The notes beneath the pieces were generated by a model. It was not told the DNA's origin. It saw only the letters and a program-made list of their open reading frames with translations, and did not search any database. A program made the position numbers and the translations under genes. From Candidatus Yanofskyibacteriota bacterium (GTDB lineage: Bacteria > Patescibacteriota > Minisyncoccia > 2-02-FULL-40-12 > GWA2-44-9), in assembly GCA_020852375.1 (NCBI GenBank), contig JADZAY010000017.1, positions 1 through 35,366 on the forward strand: a stretch of 35,366 nt of DNA, written 5' to 3'. Positions 17,557-25,891 of this stretch are shown one piece after another (within the stretch, counting starts at the first letter, position 1; the number at the start of each line of letters is the position of its first letter).

Positions 17557-18495
17557 ATGCGCCGGGTTCTCCTGATACCAATACTGATATTGGCCGGACT
17601 GGCGGTATTCAGTTTTTCGGTCCGCCCGTCACCGAAACCCAGCACCTCGCCGTTCATTGTGGGGGCCACTCCGGCAATACGCTCTGCGCAGGCGTTCCTA
17701 CTCCCGGCGGCGAATCCGGGATACGCCCCCGTTCGCGATACGAATGTTCCCGAGCCGGTCCTCGACGCGAATGCGGCACTGTTAGTGCATCTTGATTCAG
17801 GAAAGGTGCTCTACGAAAAGCGTTCCAGTCTGCAGATGCCGATCGCATCGCTGACGAAGCTGCTTTCTGCGTTAGTGGCGACAGATCTATTTGATGCGAA
17901 CGAGGTCGTCACGGTCGCATCCGGCTCGGTTCGCGTCGACGGACAGAAGCAGACGCTCTATGAGGGAGAGCGGCTAATGGTGCGCGATCTGCTCAGTATG
18001 ATGCTGGTCGAGTCAAGCAACGACGCGGCGTATGCGCTTGCGGCCTATGCGCGCGAACGGCAGATCGATTTTGTCTCCGAAATGAATCGGCGAGCATACA
18101 CGCTCGGAATGGAATCCTGTGCGTTCAAGGATCCTGCCGGCCTCGATGACACCGCAACATGTGATGCGAACGACCTCTTGCGTTTGGTTCGCGCGGTCAT
18201 GCGACAGGCACCGAGCCTGCTTCCGATCACAACGCATTCGCAGTTGGAGATCCGCTCCGCGGACGGCAAGATGTTGCACGAGGTGAAGAATACGAACGAA
18301 CTGCTCGGCACGATCAGTGGTGTGTTAGGCGGGAAAACGGGGTATACCGACGGTGCGCTGGGGTGCCTGATCTTGGTGGTGAAATTGCCGGGCAAAAGTG
18401 ATACACTGGTCTCGATCGTCCTCGGTTCCCGTGCTCGCTTCACCGACACACAGGCGCTCGTGGCCTGGGCCGAGCGCGGGTATCAGTGGCAATAA
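17557..18495 (+). CDS. Serine-type D-alanyl-D-alanine carboxypeptidase (PBP5-like)
   Basis: SLTK (PIASLTKLL), SSN (VESSNDAAY), KTG (GGKTGYT). Confidence 0.9.
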   Translation: MRRVLLIPILILAGLAVFSFSVRPSPKPSTSPFIVGATPAIRSAQAFLLPAANPGYAPVRDTNVPEPVLDANAALLVHLDSGKVLYEKRSSLQMPIASLTKLLSALVATDLFDANEVVTVASGSVRVDGQKQTLYEGERLMVRDLLSMMLVESSNDAAYALAAYARERQIDFVSEMNRRAYTLGMESCAFKDPAGLDDTATCDANDLLRLVRAVMRQAPSLLPITTHSQLEIRSADGKMLHEVKNTNELLGTISGVLGGKTGYTDGALGCLILVVKLPGKSDTLVSIVLGSRARFTDTQALVAWAERGYQWQ

Positions 18496-18504
18496 CGCCT
18501 TCTC

Positions 18505-19602
18505 ATGACGGAAGCATTCACCATATTCAACGTTGTCCGCATTCTCGTGGTGGCCACCATCTCGTTCTTTGCGGCGGTACTCTTGGAGCCGTTGTGGGTG
18601 CGCGTATTGCGGACCTATTTTGCGCGAGGCAAGGAGATCGTGAAGGAGGGAGCCCCGGTGTTCAACGCATTGCACAAGAAGAAGGAGGGAACTCCGACGA
18701 TGGGAGGATTCATCGTGTGGGGGACCGTCGCCATGCTCACGCTGATATTCTGGGTGCTCCACGGGACCGTCGACGGATTCTGGAGTAGGGTGAACTGGCT
18801 GGTTCGCTCGGAAACCTACTTGCCGCTCGCCTTTCTGATCGTCGCCGGCTTGGTGGGCATGACAGATGATCTGCTCGGCATCTTTCGGCGTCGTGGATTC
18901 AGTATCAAAATGCGCACGCTCATGTACACCGTCGTCGCCGCGGTCGGCGGATGGTGGTTCGTGGTGAAGCTCGGGCGCGATGCGTTGAACATCCCGTTCT
19001 TCGGAGATGTGGTCATCGGGCCGGTGTGGTACTTCCTCCTCTTCGTGTTCGTGATGGTTGCCACCAGCTTTTCCGCCGATATTACCGATGGGCTGGACGG
19101 ATTGAGCGGGGGAACGTTCCTAACCATTTTTGCTGCCCTGGGTGCCATTGCGTTCGACCAGGGGAAGATGGACCTCGTCACATTCATTGCGGCAATTGAA
19201 GGCGCCCTCGTGGCGTTTTTGTGGTTCAACATTTACCCCGCGAAGTTCTTTATGGGAGATACGGGGGTCATGGCACTCGGATTCGTTGCAGGATCTACGG
19301 CGCTCCTGCTCAATGTCCCGTTGCTGCTTCCGCTGATCGGTGTCGTGTTTGTGATCGAATCCCTCTCGGACATCATTCAGGTCGGTTCGAAGAAGCTTCG
19401 GGGGAAGAAGGTTTTCATTTCCGCCCCGATCCACCACCATTTCGAAGCGCTGGGATGGCATGAAACACAGATCACGATGCGCTTTTGGATGATCGGTGCC
19501 ATTGGCGCCATGACGGGGCTCGCGCTCTTCCTCGCCGACTCGAAACTCCCGCCGCTCAACGGGCACGTGCTCAACGAACTCGTACAGACCATTTTTCGGT
19601 AA
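18505..19602 (+). CDS. mraY: Phospho-N-acetylmuramoyl-pentapeptide-transferase
   Basis: KKEGTPTMGG, DITDGLDGLSGG, NIYPAKFFMGDTG, APIHHHFEALGWHE. Confidence 0.96.
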   Translation: MTEAFTIFNVVRILVVATISFFAAVLLEPLWVRVLRTYFARGKEIVKEGAPVFNALHKKKEGTPTMGGFIVWGTVAMLTLIFWVLHGTVDGFWSRVNWLVRSETYLPLAFLIVAGLVGMTDDLLGIFRRRGFSIKMRTLMYTVVAAVGGWWFVVKLGRDALNIPFFGDVVIGPVWYFLLFVFVMVATSFSADITDGLDGLSGGTFLTIFAALGAIAFDQGKMDLVTFIAAIEGALVAFLWFNIYPAKFFMGDTGVMALGFVAGSTALLLNVPLLLPLIGVVFVIESLSDIIQVGSKKLRGKKVFISAPIHHHFEALGWHETQITMRFWMIGAIGAMTGLALFLADSKLPPLNGHVLNELVQTIFR

Positions 19603-19605
19603 GAA

Positions 19606-19636
19606 AAATCCCCATATCCTGATGGGGATATGGGGC
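19606..19636 (-). terminator. Intrinsic terminator (minus strand)
   Basis: Minus strand CCCCATATCC..GGATATGGGG followed by ATTTTTCTT. Confidence 0.7.
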
Positions 19637-19641
19637 TGCGG

Positions 19642-20136
19642 TCACGCAACGGATCGCGGTTCGGCGCTTCCCCCGATCATCGGGGCGATGCGTCCGCACT
19701 CCTTTACTGCCCAGATGAGGCAGGCGAGCCGGTACTCCAGCTCGGCGTAGTCGTTCGACAGGTCGTCGTCGAGGACGAGGAGTGGCGTCAGCGTCTCGCG
19801 GAGCTTTCCGTCGAAGTCGTCGAGCGTTTCGAGGGTTGCCGTCCCGGCAACCAGCTTTGGCCGGTAGTACTCCACGACGTCGAGCGCTTTTTGGTTCGCG
19901 CACATTGCAAGCGCATGCGCGTCGAACGAAAGCGCATGCATCTCCTCGTGGATGCCCTGCCGGACGGCATCGAGGAGCTCTTCGGCCGGGGTGTCCGGGC
20001 GCAGGTGCTCCGGTCCGATGTGGAGCTGTCGTCCGAGCCGGCGAAGCCGGCGGATGGGATCATCCTTTCGGAAGGCGAGCACCATGAGGAATGCGGCAGC
20101 GACGATGGCGATGATGCCGATGTGCTCCATAGGCAC
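19642..20136 (-). CDS. Hypothetical protein with N-terminal TM segment
   Basis: Promoter-like TTGCAA-N16-TATAAT upstream, GGAGGTGCCT before ATG, terminator downstream. Confidence 0.7.
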   Translation of the reverse strand: MPMEHIGIIAIVAAAFLMVLAFRKDDPIRRLRRLGRQLHIGPEHLRPDTPAEELLDAVRQGIHEEMHALSFDAHALAMCANQKALDVVEYYRPKLVAGTATLETLDDFDGKLRETLTPLLVLDDDLSNDYAELEYRLACLIWAVKECGRIAPMIGGSAEPRSVA

Positions 20137-20215
20137 CTCCGAATCATATTATACATCATTTTTAGTTCTTTGCAATGTTCGGTGCGCATCGATTTCGCGG
20201 TACACTAAAGAGGAT

Positions 20216-21295
20216 ATGGCGCGGAAATTGTTCTGGTTGATCGTCGTGATGCTCGGTTTCGGACTGATCGTATTGTCGTCCGCGAGTGTCGTGCAGGCGC
20301 AAAAGCAATTTGGTTCGTCGAGCTATTACTGGCGACACCAGCTGATATTCGGTATTTTGCCCGGTCTGGCGATGCTGTGGCTTCTCTGGCGGGTCGACTA
20401 TCGGCGGTGGCGGTCGTTCGCATTGCCAGGGCTTTTTTGCGCGCTGGTGCTGATGATCCTGGTGTTCGTTCCGTCCTTCGGGGTTCACCTGAAAGGCGCG
20501 ACGAGCTGGCTGAGTCTTGGTGTGTTCACATTCCAGCCGGCGGAGGTGCTGAAGCTTGCGCTGGTGGTGTATCTTGCCGCGTGGCTGGGCGAACGAGGGG
20601 ATCGACTCAAGCATGTTCGATTCGGACTCGTGCCGTTCGTGCTAGTCATGGGATTCGTCGCGGTGCTCCTCTTGTTGCAGCCAGACTTGGGAACGCTCGG
20701 CATCGTCAGCCTCCTCTCGGGGGGTATGTATTTCATTGCTGGTGCGCCATTGAAGCAGGTGTTTGGCGTTGTCGCCGCAGTGGTGATCCTCATGGGCGGT
20801 ATGGCGGCGTTGTCGCCGGAGCGATGGAGCCGCATTACGACGGTATTCAACCCGGGAGCCGATATGCGTGGCGCCGGCTGGCAGCTGAACCAGTCGCTCA
20901 TCGCCATCGGGTCCGGTGGCATGTGGGGTGTTGGCCTGGGACAGAGCACGCAGAAGCTGTACGGGTTCATTCCCGAGCCGATCGGTGACTCGATATTCGC
21001 GGTGCTTGTCGAGGAGCTGGGATGGGCTGGCGGCATGTTCACTATTTCCCTCTTTGCGATTTTCGCCATCATGATGACCCAGATTGCGCGCCGGGCGCGC
21101 GACGGGTTCGGCTCCCTGCTCGTACTGGGGATGTGTTTGTGGGTTATGATACAGGCGACCGTGAACATGGCAGCGGTGACGGGTCTCGGGCCGCTGACGG
21201 GTATCCCATTGCCGTTCATCAGTTACGGCGGCACCTCAATGGTTGCGATGCTCGCCGGACTTGGCATTGTGCTGAACGTTGCCGAGCGTACATAG
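20216..21295 (+). CDS. ftsW: FtsW/RodA/SpoVE family cell-division protein (lipid II polymerase)
   Basis: TSWLSLGVFTFQPAEVLKLALV, GAGWQLNQSLIAIGSGGMWGVGLGQSTQKLYGFIPEPIGDSIFAVLVEELG, PLPFISYGGTS. Confidence 0.93.
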   Translation: MARKLFWLIVVMLGFGLIVLSSASVVQAQKQFGSSSYYWRHQLIFGILPGLAMLWLLWRVDYRRWRSFALPGLFCALVLMILVFVPSFGVHLKGATSWLSLGVFTFQPAEVLKLALVVYLAAWLGERGDRLKHVRFGLVPFVLVMGFVAVLLLLQPDLGTLGIVSLLSGGMYFIAGAPLKQVFGVVAAVVILMGGMAALSPERWSRITTVFNPGADMRGAGWQLNQSLIAIGSGGMWGVGLGQSTQKLYGFIPEPIGDSIFAVLVEELGWAGGMFTISLFAIFAIMMTQIARRARDGFGSLLVLGMCLWVMIQATVNMAAVTGLGPLTGIPLPFISYGGTSMVAMLAGLGIVLNVAERT

Positions 21296-21296
21296 A

Positions 21297-21320
21297 AAAG
21301 CGCCCCGAGGGGGCGCATGG
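21297..21320 (-). terminator. Intrinsic terminator (minus strand)
   Basis: Minus strand GCGCCCC-CTC-GGGGCGC followed by TTTTC. Confidence 0.7.
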
Positions 21321-21329
21321 TTGCCTGAG

Positions 21330-21572
21330 TTAGAGCACGGAACTTCCGATACTCTCTGCGATCCGGCGCGCAAAGGCGATGGCAGCTCGTCTGTCGAACG
21401 CCGCCGGGATGCGGATGGGTCGGATCGACCACAGCCGCTTAACGCTTGGGCGAGCGCGCAACGCGCGCTCGGCTATCGGTCGAGACGGCGCCGAGACGAT
21501 GTGGTTGGTGATGCGCACGATGCCTCGGTATTCGCTTTCGATCTGGGCGGCGTACAGTCGCTGTTTTGCCAT
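21330..21572 (-). CDS. Hypothetical protein (80 aa)
   Basis: Start MAKQRLYAAQ after AGGAGGACTC; terminator at 21297-21320. Confidence 0.65.
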   Translation of the reverse strand: MAKQRLYAAQIESEYRGIVRITNHIVSAPSRPIAERALRARPSVKRLWSIRPIRIPAAFDRRAAIAFARRIAESIGSSVL

Positions 21573-21652
21573 GAGTCCTCCTGAGGCGGTGATGGGTGCT
21601 AGGCCATGGAATACCATGGCGGTCGTGCGGCGACAAGGGGCGCGCGCGTATG

Positions 21653-21683
21653 AAAAAGGCCCGACCTGTGCAAGCGTCGGGCC
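21653..21683 (-). terminator. Intrinsic terminator (minus strand)
   Basis: GGCCCGAC-GCTTGCACAG-GTCGGGCC-TTTTTC on the minus strand. Confidence 0.8.
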
Positions 21684-21830
21684 CCTGAGGGGGCGGCTCC
21701 CATTTTGTCCCTGCGGACGAAGTGGTCATCGCGCTGGTCTGTGCCACGGGCCGTCGGGGCCCGCTGCGCGATATGCAGGGAAGTCAGTGGCATGGTTCCG
21801 GGCCCTCAATCCGGGCCACCCACCGCACTG
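21653..21830 (-). ncRNA. Candidate structured small RNA (minus strand, about 180 nt)
   Basis: Promoter-like TTGACA-N18-TACCAT (extended TGn) at 21865-21836. Ends in hairpin GGCCCGAC..GTCGGGCC + TTTTT (21683-21653). Nested complementary stems TCCCTGC/GCAGGGA and ATCGCGC/GCGCGAT. Confidence 0.5.
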
Positions 21831-21835
21831 GAGAC

Positions 21836-21865
21836 ATGGTAGCATAAAAAGCACCAATGTGTCAA
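21836..21865 (-). promoter_or_regulatory. Sigma-70-like promoter for the candidate sRNA
   Basis: TTGACA (21865-21860), 18-nt spacer, TGC-TACCAT. Confidence 0.5.
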
Positions 21866-21904
21866 TAGACCCCCGTTGCGGGGCGTCCGTGCTATACTGG
21901 CCTT

Positions 21905-22006
21905 ATGGATCCCGTTAGAAACGAACTGGCAGTGCCTTTCACTGTAACAACCGAACGTGCGCGTGTCCTCGCAGTGTGCATGGGCATGTTGCCTCGTCGC
22001 TTCTAA
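21905..22006 (+). CDS. Possible 33-aa leader peptide (uORF) upstream of the femAB-like gene
   Basis: ATG...TAA ORF MDPVRNELAVPFTVTTERARVLAVCMGMLPRRF. TGC-TATACT box ends 7 nt before the ATG; the stop lies 5 nt before the next ATG. Confidence 0.35.
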   Translation: MDPVRNELAVPFTVTTERARVLAVCMGMLPRRF

Positions 22007-22010
22007 CGGG

Positions 22011-22922
22011 ATGGACAGGCCATTTCTTCAAACGCCCGAATGGCTGGCATTTCAGAAGTCGCTGGGTCGCACGGTATGGCGGCTTGATGACGGCTTCGTG
22101 AAGGCGAACATCATCCGGCACGATGTCCGGTTCGGACAGAACTTCTTGTATGTGCCGTACGGGCCCGAGCTGAATCTCGATCTTGCGACCGAAGGTCTTC
22201 GGAACGAGATTCGGCACTTCACGGCGTTCCTCAAGGGACTTGCTCGCCAGCAGAAAAGCATGTTTGTGAAGCTTGAGCCGACGCACGATATGGTCGTCGA
22301 GCTTTTTATGCGCAACGGAATGCGCCTCCGAAAATCAAAGCGGCATATGCAGCCCATGTTCACAGTGGTCGCCGATCTCACGCAGACCGAGGATCAGCTG
22401 CTCGATGCGTTACATCACAAGCACCGCTACAATATCAATCTTGCCGAACGCAAAGGGGTGACCGTTGAGGAATCTCGCGATGCCGGAGCGTTCTGGAAGA
22501 TGCTCGAGCAAACCGCCGAACGCGATCTGTTTCGGACGCACGGAGCGCACTACTACCAGAAACTACTCACCGCTTTCGCCGCTCCGGATGGCGCACTGCG
22601 GACGCGACTCTTCTTTGCGCTCCATGGCGGCAGGCCGGTGGCGGGAGTGCTGATGATGGAGCACGGGAAGACGGTGTCGTATGTGCACGGCGCGTCCGAT
22701 CGCGAGCATCGCGCGCTCATGGCGCCTCACCTTCTGCACTGGGCGCTCATGCGGCAGTACAAAGCGCAGGGGTTCAAGTGGTATGACTTCTGGGGCATTG
22801 ATTCTCAGAAGTGGCCCGGCGTAACCCGCTTCAAACTCGGTTTCGGAGCGAAGCTTATCGAGTACCCCGGCTCGTTCGACTATGTGGTCCGTCCGTTCTG
22901 GACCTGGGCCTACAATCTGTAG
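22011..22922 (+). CDS. FemAB/FemX-like peptidoglycan interpeptide bridge aminoacyltransferase
   Basis: FLQTPEWLAFQKSLGRTVWRL, FVKLEPTHD, LLDALHHKHRYNINLAERKGVTVEES, HGASDREHRALMAPHLLHWALMRQYKAQGFKWYDFWGI. Confidence 0.88.
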   Translation: MDRPFLQTPEWLAFQKSLGRTVWRLDDGFVKANIIRHDVRFGQNFLYVPYGPELNLDLATEGLRNEIRHFTAFLKGLARQQKSMFVKLEPTHDMVVELFMRNGMRLRKSKRHMQPMFTVVADLTQTEDQLLDALHHKHRYNINLAERKGVTVEESRDAGAFWKMLEQTAERDLFRTHGAHYYQKLLTAFAAPDGALRTRLFFALHGGRPVAGVLMMEHGKTVSYVHGASDREHRALMAPHLLHWALMRQYKAQGFKWYDFWGIDSQKWPGVTRFKLGFGAKLIEYPGSFDYVVRPFWTWAYNL

Positions 22923-22945
22923 AGATTTCGTGGTACGGTGCGGCC

Positions 22946-24235
22946 ATGTTCAAAGAGGGAATACTTGATACAACGCTCCGTGCCATCAAACGCTTCATTC
23001 CGAAGCGGCTCTTTGCGCTCGGCGCACGGATCTATCATCCGCTCCTCGCCTGGACGGGCGCTCTCCGCTACGGATTCCCGTCGCGCAAGCTCACGGTCAT
23101 CGGTGTGACGGGTACTAAGGGAAAGAGCACAGTCGTGTATCTCACGACAAAACTCCTGGAGGGTTCGGGACATCCCGTCGCCGCGATCGGCTCACTGGGA
23201 TACAAGATCCGTGATCGCGAGTGGCCGAACACGCTCAAGATGACCATGCCGGGTCGTTGGAAGGTGCAGCGGTTCTTGCGCCAAGCGGTGCGGGCCGGAT
23301 GCACGCACGTGGTCATGGAGGTTCCCAGCGAGGGACTTGCGCAGGGACGGCACCTGGGCGTTCGCTTTGACTGCGCAGTGTTCACGAATCTGCACCCTGA
23401 GCACATCGAGGCGCACGGCAGTTTCGAGCGCTATCGGGATGCAAAAGGGATACTGTTCGCTGCAACCTCCACTACGCACATTTTGAATGCCGACGACGAG
23501 CATGCGGTGTTCTACGGACAGTACGCGGCGCGGCGGAAACTGTTCTATGGCATCACGGCCGGAGAGATGCGCGCCAGCGACCTCGATGTCCACCCCGATC
23601 GCGTGTCGTTCAACGTGTATGGAACGCGGTTCGACCTAAAGCTCGGGGGCAGGTTCAATGTTTCCAATGCGCTTGCCGCGCTTGCGGTGGGGGCGATGTA
23701 CGGCGTTGATCTTCCGACGGCGAAGCCGATCTTGGAGCGCATCACGGAGATTCCGGGGCGCTTGCAGTGGCTGCAGCACGAGCCGTTCGGTGTGGTCGTT
23801 GATTATGCGCACACTCCCGACTCCCTGCGTGCCGTGTACGAATCACTGAAGCCGTCCGCAGAAGGCGCGCGGCTCATTGCTGTTCTTGGAGCGGCAGGCG
23901 GCGGACGTGATGTCTGGAAGCGCAAAGAGTTCGGGGCGCTCGCGGAGCGCTACTGCGACCGCGTCATCCTGACGAACGAAGACCCCTATGATGAAAACCC
24001 TGAGCGGATCGTGGAGGATATCGCCGCGGGCATTTCGGGTCCCTCGCAGAACGCAAAAGTTGTACGCGAGATGGACCGGAAGCTTGCCATTGAGCGGGCG
24101 CTTGCGGAGGCGAAAGCGGGCGACGTGGTGGTTATTACCGGGAAGGGGTCCGAAACGAGCATGGCGCTGGCTGGCGGGAAAAAGATCCCGTGGTCCGATA
24201 CCGATATCGTTCGCGCCGCACTCGCACGCCGTTGA
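22946..24235 (+). CDS. murE: MurE-like UDP-N-acetylmuramoyl-tripeptide synthetase
   Basis: GVTGTKGKSTVVYLT ATP-binding motif, FTNLHPEHIEAHGSFERY, FNVSNALAALAVG, VDYAHTPDSLRAV, ITGKGSETSM. Confidence 0.87.
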   Translation: MFKEGILDTTLRAIKRFIPKRLFALGARIYHPLLAWTGALRYGFPSRKLTVIGVTGTKGKSTVVYLTTKLLEGSGHPVAAIGSLGYKIRDREWPNTLKMTMPGRWKVQRFLRQAVRAGCTHVVMEVPSEGLAQGRHLGVRFDCAVFTNLHPEHIEAHGSFERYRDAKGILFAATSTTHILNADDEHAVFYGQYAARRKLFYGITAGEMRASDLDVHPDRVSFNVYGTRFDLKLGGRFNVSNALAALAVGAMYGVDLPTAKPILERITEIPGRLQWLQHEPFGVVVDYAHTPDSLRAVYESLKPSAEGARLIAVLGAAGGGRDVWKRKEFGALAERYCDRVILTNEDPYDENPERIVEDIAAGISGPSQNAKVVREMDRKLAIERALAEAKAGDVVVITGKGSETSMALAGGKKIPWSDTDIVRAALARR

Positions 24236-24313
24236 GATGGTGCCGAGGGGAACCGTTGCCCGCACTGATGTGTGTGGTATGCTCGCTCGGCACATTCACA
24301 AACGAGGTGATAC

Positions 24314-25204
24314 ATGTTGCCTAAGATCGATGCGGCGGTTCATCAGACAGCTTCCGGAACCCAATACCTGCGCGAGGCTGGCGTGATCATGATCGCGCGG
24401 CCGCATGTCGATATTTCCGGCATCGGGGAGTTCCTCGGGGGATTTGATCCTTCGCTGGGGTATCCGGTGTATTTGGATGATCCGACACAGCTACCTCCCG
24501 CTGAGCTGCTGAGCAAGTTCGCAGGGCAGGTCTGTTACATGAGCTTTGATGCGAAGCGGACGCTCCACGCGCAAGCAGCGGTGTACTTCGACGGAAGGCC
24601 GGGTAAATCCGGGACCGGCATCAAAGGACAGAAGCACGGCTCGGTGCTCGAGCATCCAAGCTTTTCGTTCCTTACCTATGGCGTGTCCCGATCGCTTACG
24701 CATGAGCTGGTCCGTCACCGTGCGGGGTGCGCATACTCACAGCTGAGCCAGCGCTACGTTGGCGGCAAGATGCTTCGATTCGTTGAGCGACCCGAATACG
24801 TCGGCGATCCGTTTCTGCACGACCTGTTCGAGCGACGTATCGACCGGGCATACGCCGAGTATGAAGGGATCACGGGGCATCTCACGGAGCTGCAGGCAGC
24901 CGGAGGGCGGGGCATCCTTTCTGCCGAAGCGAAGACCGAGCTGCGCAAGAAGGTCCGTCAGGCTGCGCGATCAATCCTTCCCAACGAGACCGAAACGGTC
25001 CTCGTGGTGACCGGGAACGTGCGGGCCTGGAGGCACATCTTGGAAATGCGCGCATCGGAGCACGCGGAGACCGAGATCCGTGCGTGGGCGATGCGAGTCT
25101 ACCGGTGTCTCGTACAAGAGGCACCGCTTCTGTTCGGCGACTACCAGGTCGTCGATCTTCCGGATGGCACCCAAGCTCTGTCGACGCCGTATCCGAAGGT
25201 GTAG
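24314..25204 (+). CDS. thyX: FAD-dependent thymidylate synthase
   Basis: SRSLTHELVRHRAGCAYSQLSQRYV ThyX signature; start ATG after GAGGTGA. Confidence 0.9.
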   Translation: MLPKIDAAVHQTASGTQYLREAGVIMIARPHVDISGIGEFLGGFDPSLGYPVYLDDPTQLPPAELLSKFAGQVCYMSFDAKRTLHAQAAVYFDGRPGKSGTGIKGQKHGSVLEHPSFSFLTYGVSRSLTHELVRHRAGCAYSQLSQRYVGGKMLRFVERPEYVGDPFLHDLFERRIDRAYAEYEGITGHLTELQAAGGRGILSAEAKTELRKKVRQAARSILPNETETVLVVTGNVRAWRHILEMRASEHAETEIRAWAMRVYRCLVQEAPLLFGDYQVVDLPDGTQALSTPYPKV

Positions 25205-25210
25205 TGTTTT

Positions 25211-25244
25211 GCCCTGTGCATCGCGCCGATGCGCAGGGCTTTTT
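25211..25244 (+). terminator. Intrinsic terminator after thyX
   Basis: GCCCTGTGCATCG-CGC-CGATGCGCAGGGC-TTTTT. Confidence 0.85.
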
Positions 25245-25297
25245 GACTTTTTTGTTCCGTGTGGTACCGTCGCGGCAGTTCCCACCACGGAGGGAGC

Positions 25298-25795
25298 GTG
25301 CGACAACCGAAGCGGCACTTCCCGTATCATGCGAAGACCGCCGTATACCTCGATGCGAATGTCGGATTACTGAAGCCGTGTCGAAACGGATGCGTCCGCG
25401 ATCAGCGTTATATGTGCATTCATCGGTTTGGGCCGAGTGTGTACGTGATCGCCCAGCAGGATCGTATCGCCTTCACCCGCCTTTCCGACCTCCAGGTCAT
25501 CCTCGATTTTTTGCACGTCATCACCGCGCGGTGGAAGAACGGTGCCACGGGGGTGTGGGGTCGGCGGTATGTGATCCTGACGTACGACCGAGGATTCCTC
25601 AAAAGTGCTGAACGCGAGTATCGGCAGCGGGGAAACACCCGAAAACTTCAGCTCCGGTTCACGCACAATAGCGCGGTGTACGCGCTCAAAGGGTTTCCCT
25701 GGGAGATCGCGATCGAAGTGCAGGCACTTCCCGCGGTGAGGGCTCACGATGATCGGCACGATGCCGCCCTCTACACGCTCATGCACCTTAGCTAG
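25298..25795 (+). CDS. Hypothetical protein
   Basis: GTG start after GGAGGGAGC; bracketed by terminators on both sides. Confidence 0.55.
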   Translation: MRQPKRHFPYHAKTAVYLDANVGLLKPCRNGCVRDQRYMCIHRFGPSVYVIAQQDRIAFTRLSDLQVILDFLHVITARWKNGATGVWGRRYVILTYDRGFLKSAEREYRQRGNTRKLQLRFTHNSAVYALKGFPWEIAIEVQALPAVRAHDDRHDAALYTLMHLS

Positions 25796-25799
25796 TGTG

Positions 25800-25825
25800 C
25801 CACCCCATCACTGGGGTGGTTTTTT
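25800..25825 (+). terminator. Intrinsic terminator
   Basis: CCACCCC-ATCACT-GGGGTGG-TTTTTT. Confidence 0.88.
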
Positions 25826-25891
25826 ACCCGGCGATGCCCTATTGTTACCTTGTCGTGGGTGTGGTCGTATATACTTGGTATTCCCAAGACC

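Noticed and set aside
21599-21793. 64-aa minus-strand ORF inside the candidate sRNA
   Set aside because: No Shine-Dalgarno, it runs through the terminator hairpin, and its composition is not protein-like. Kept as an RNA candidate instead.
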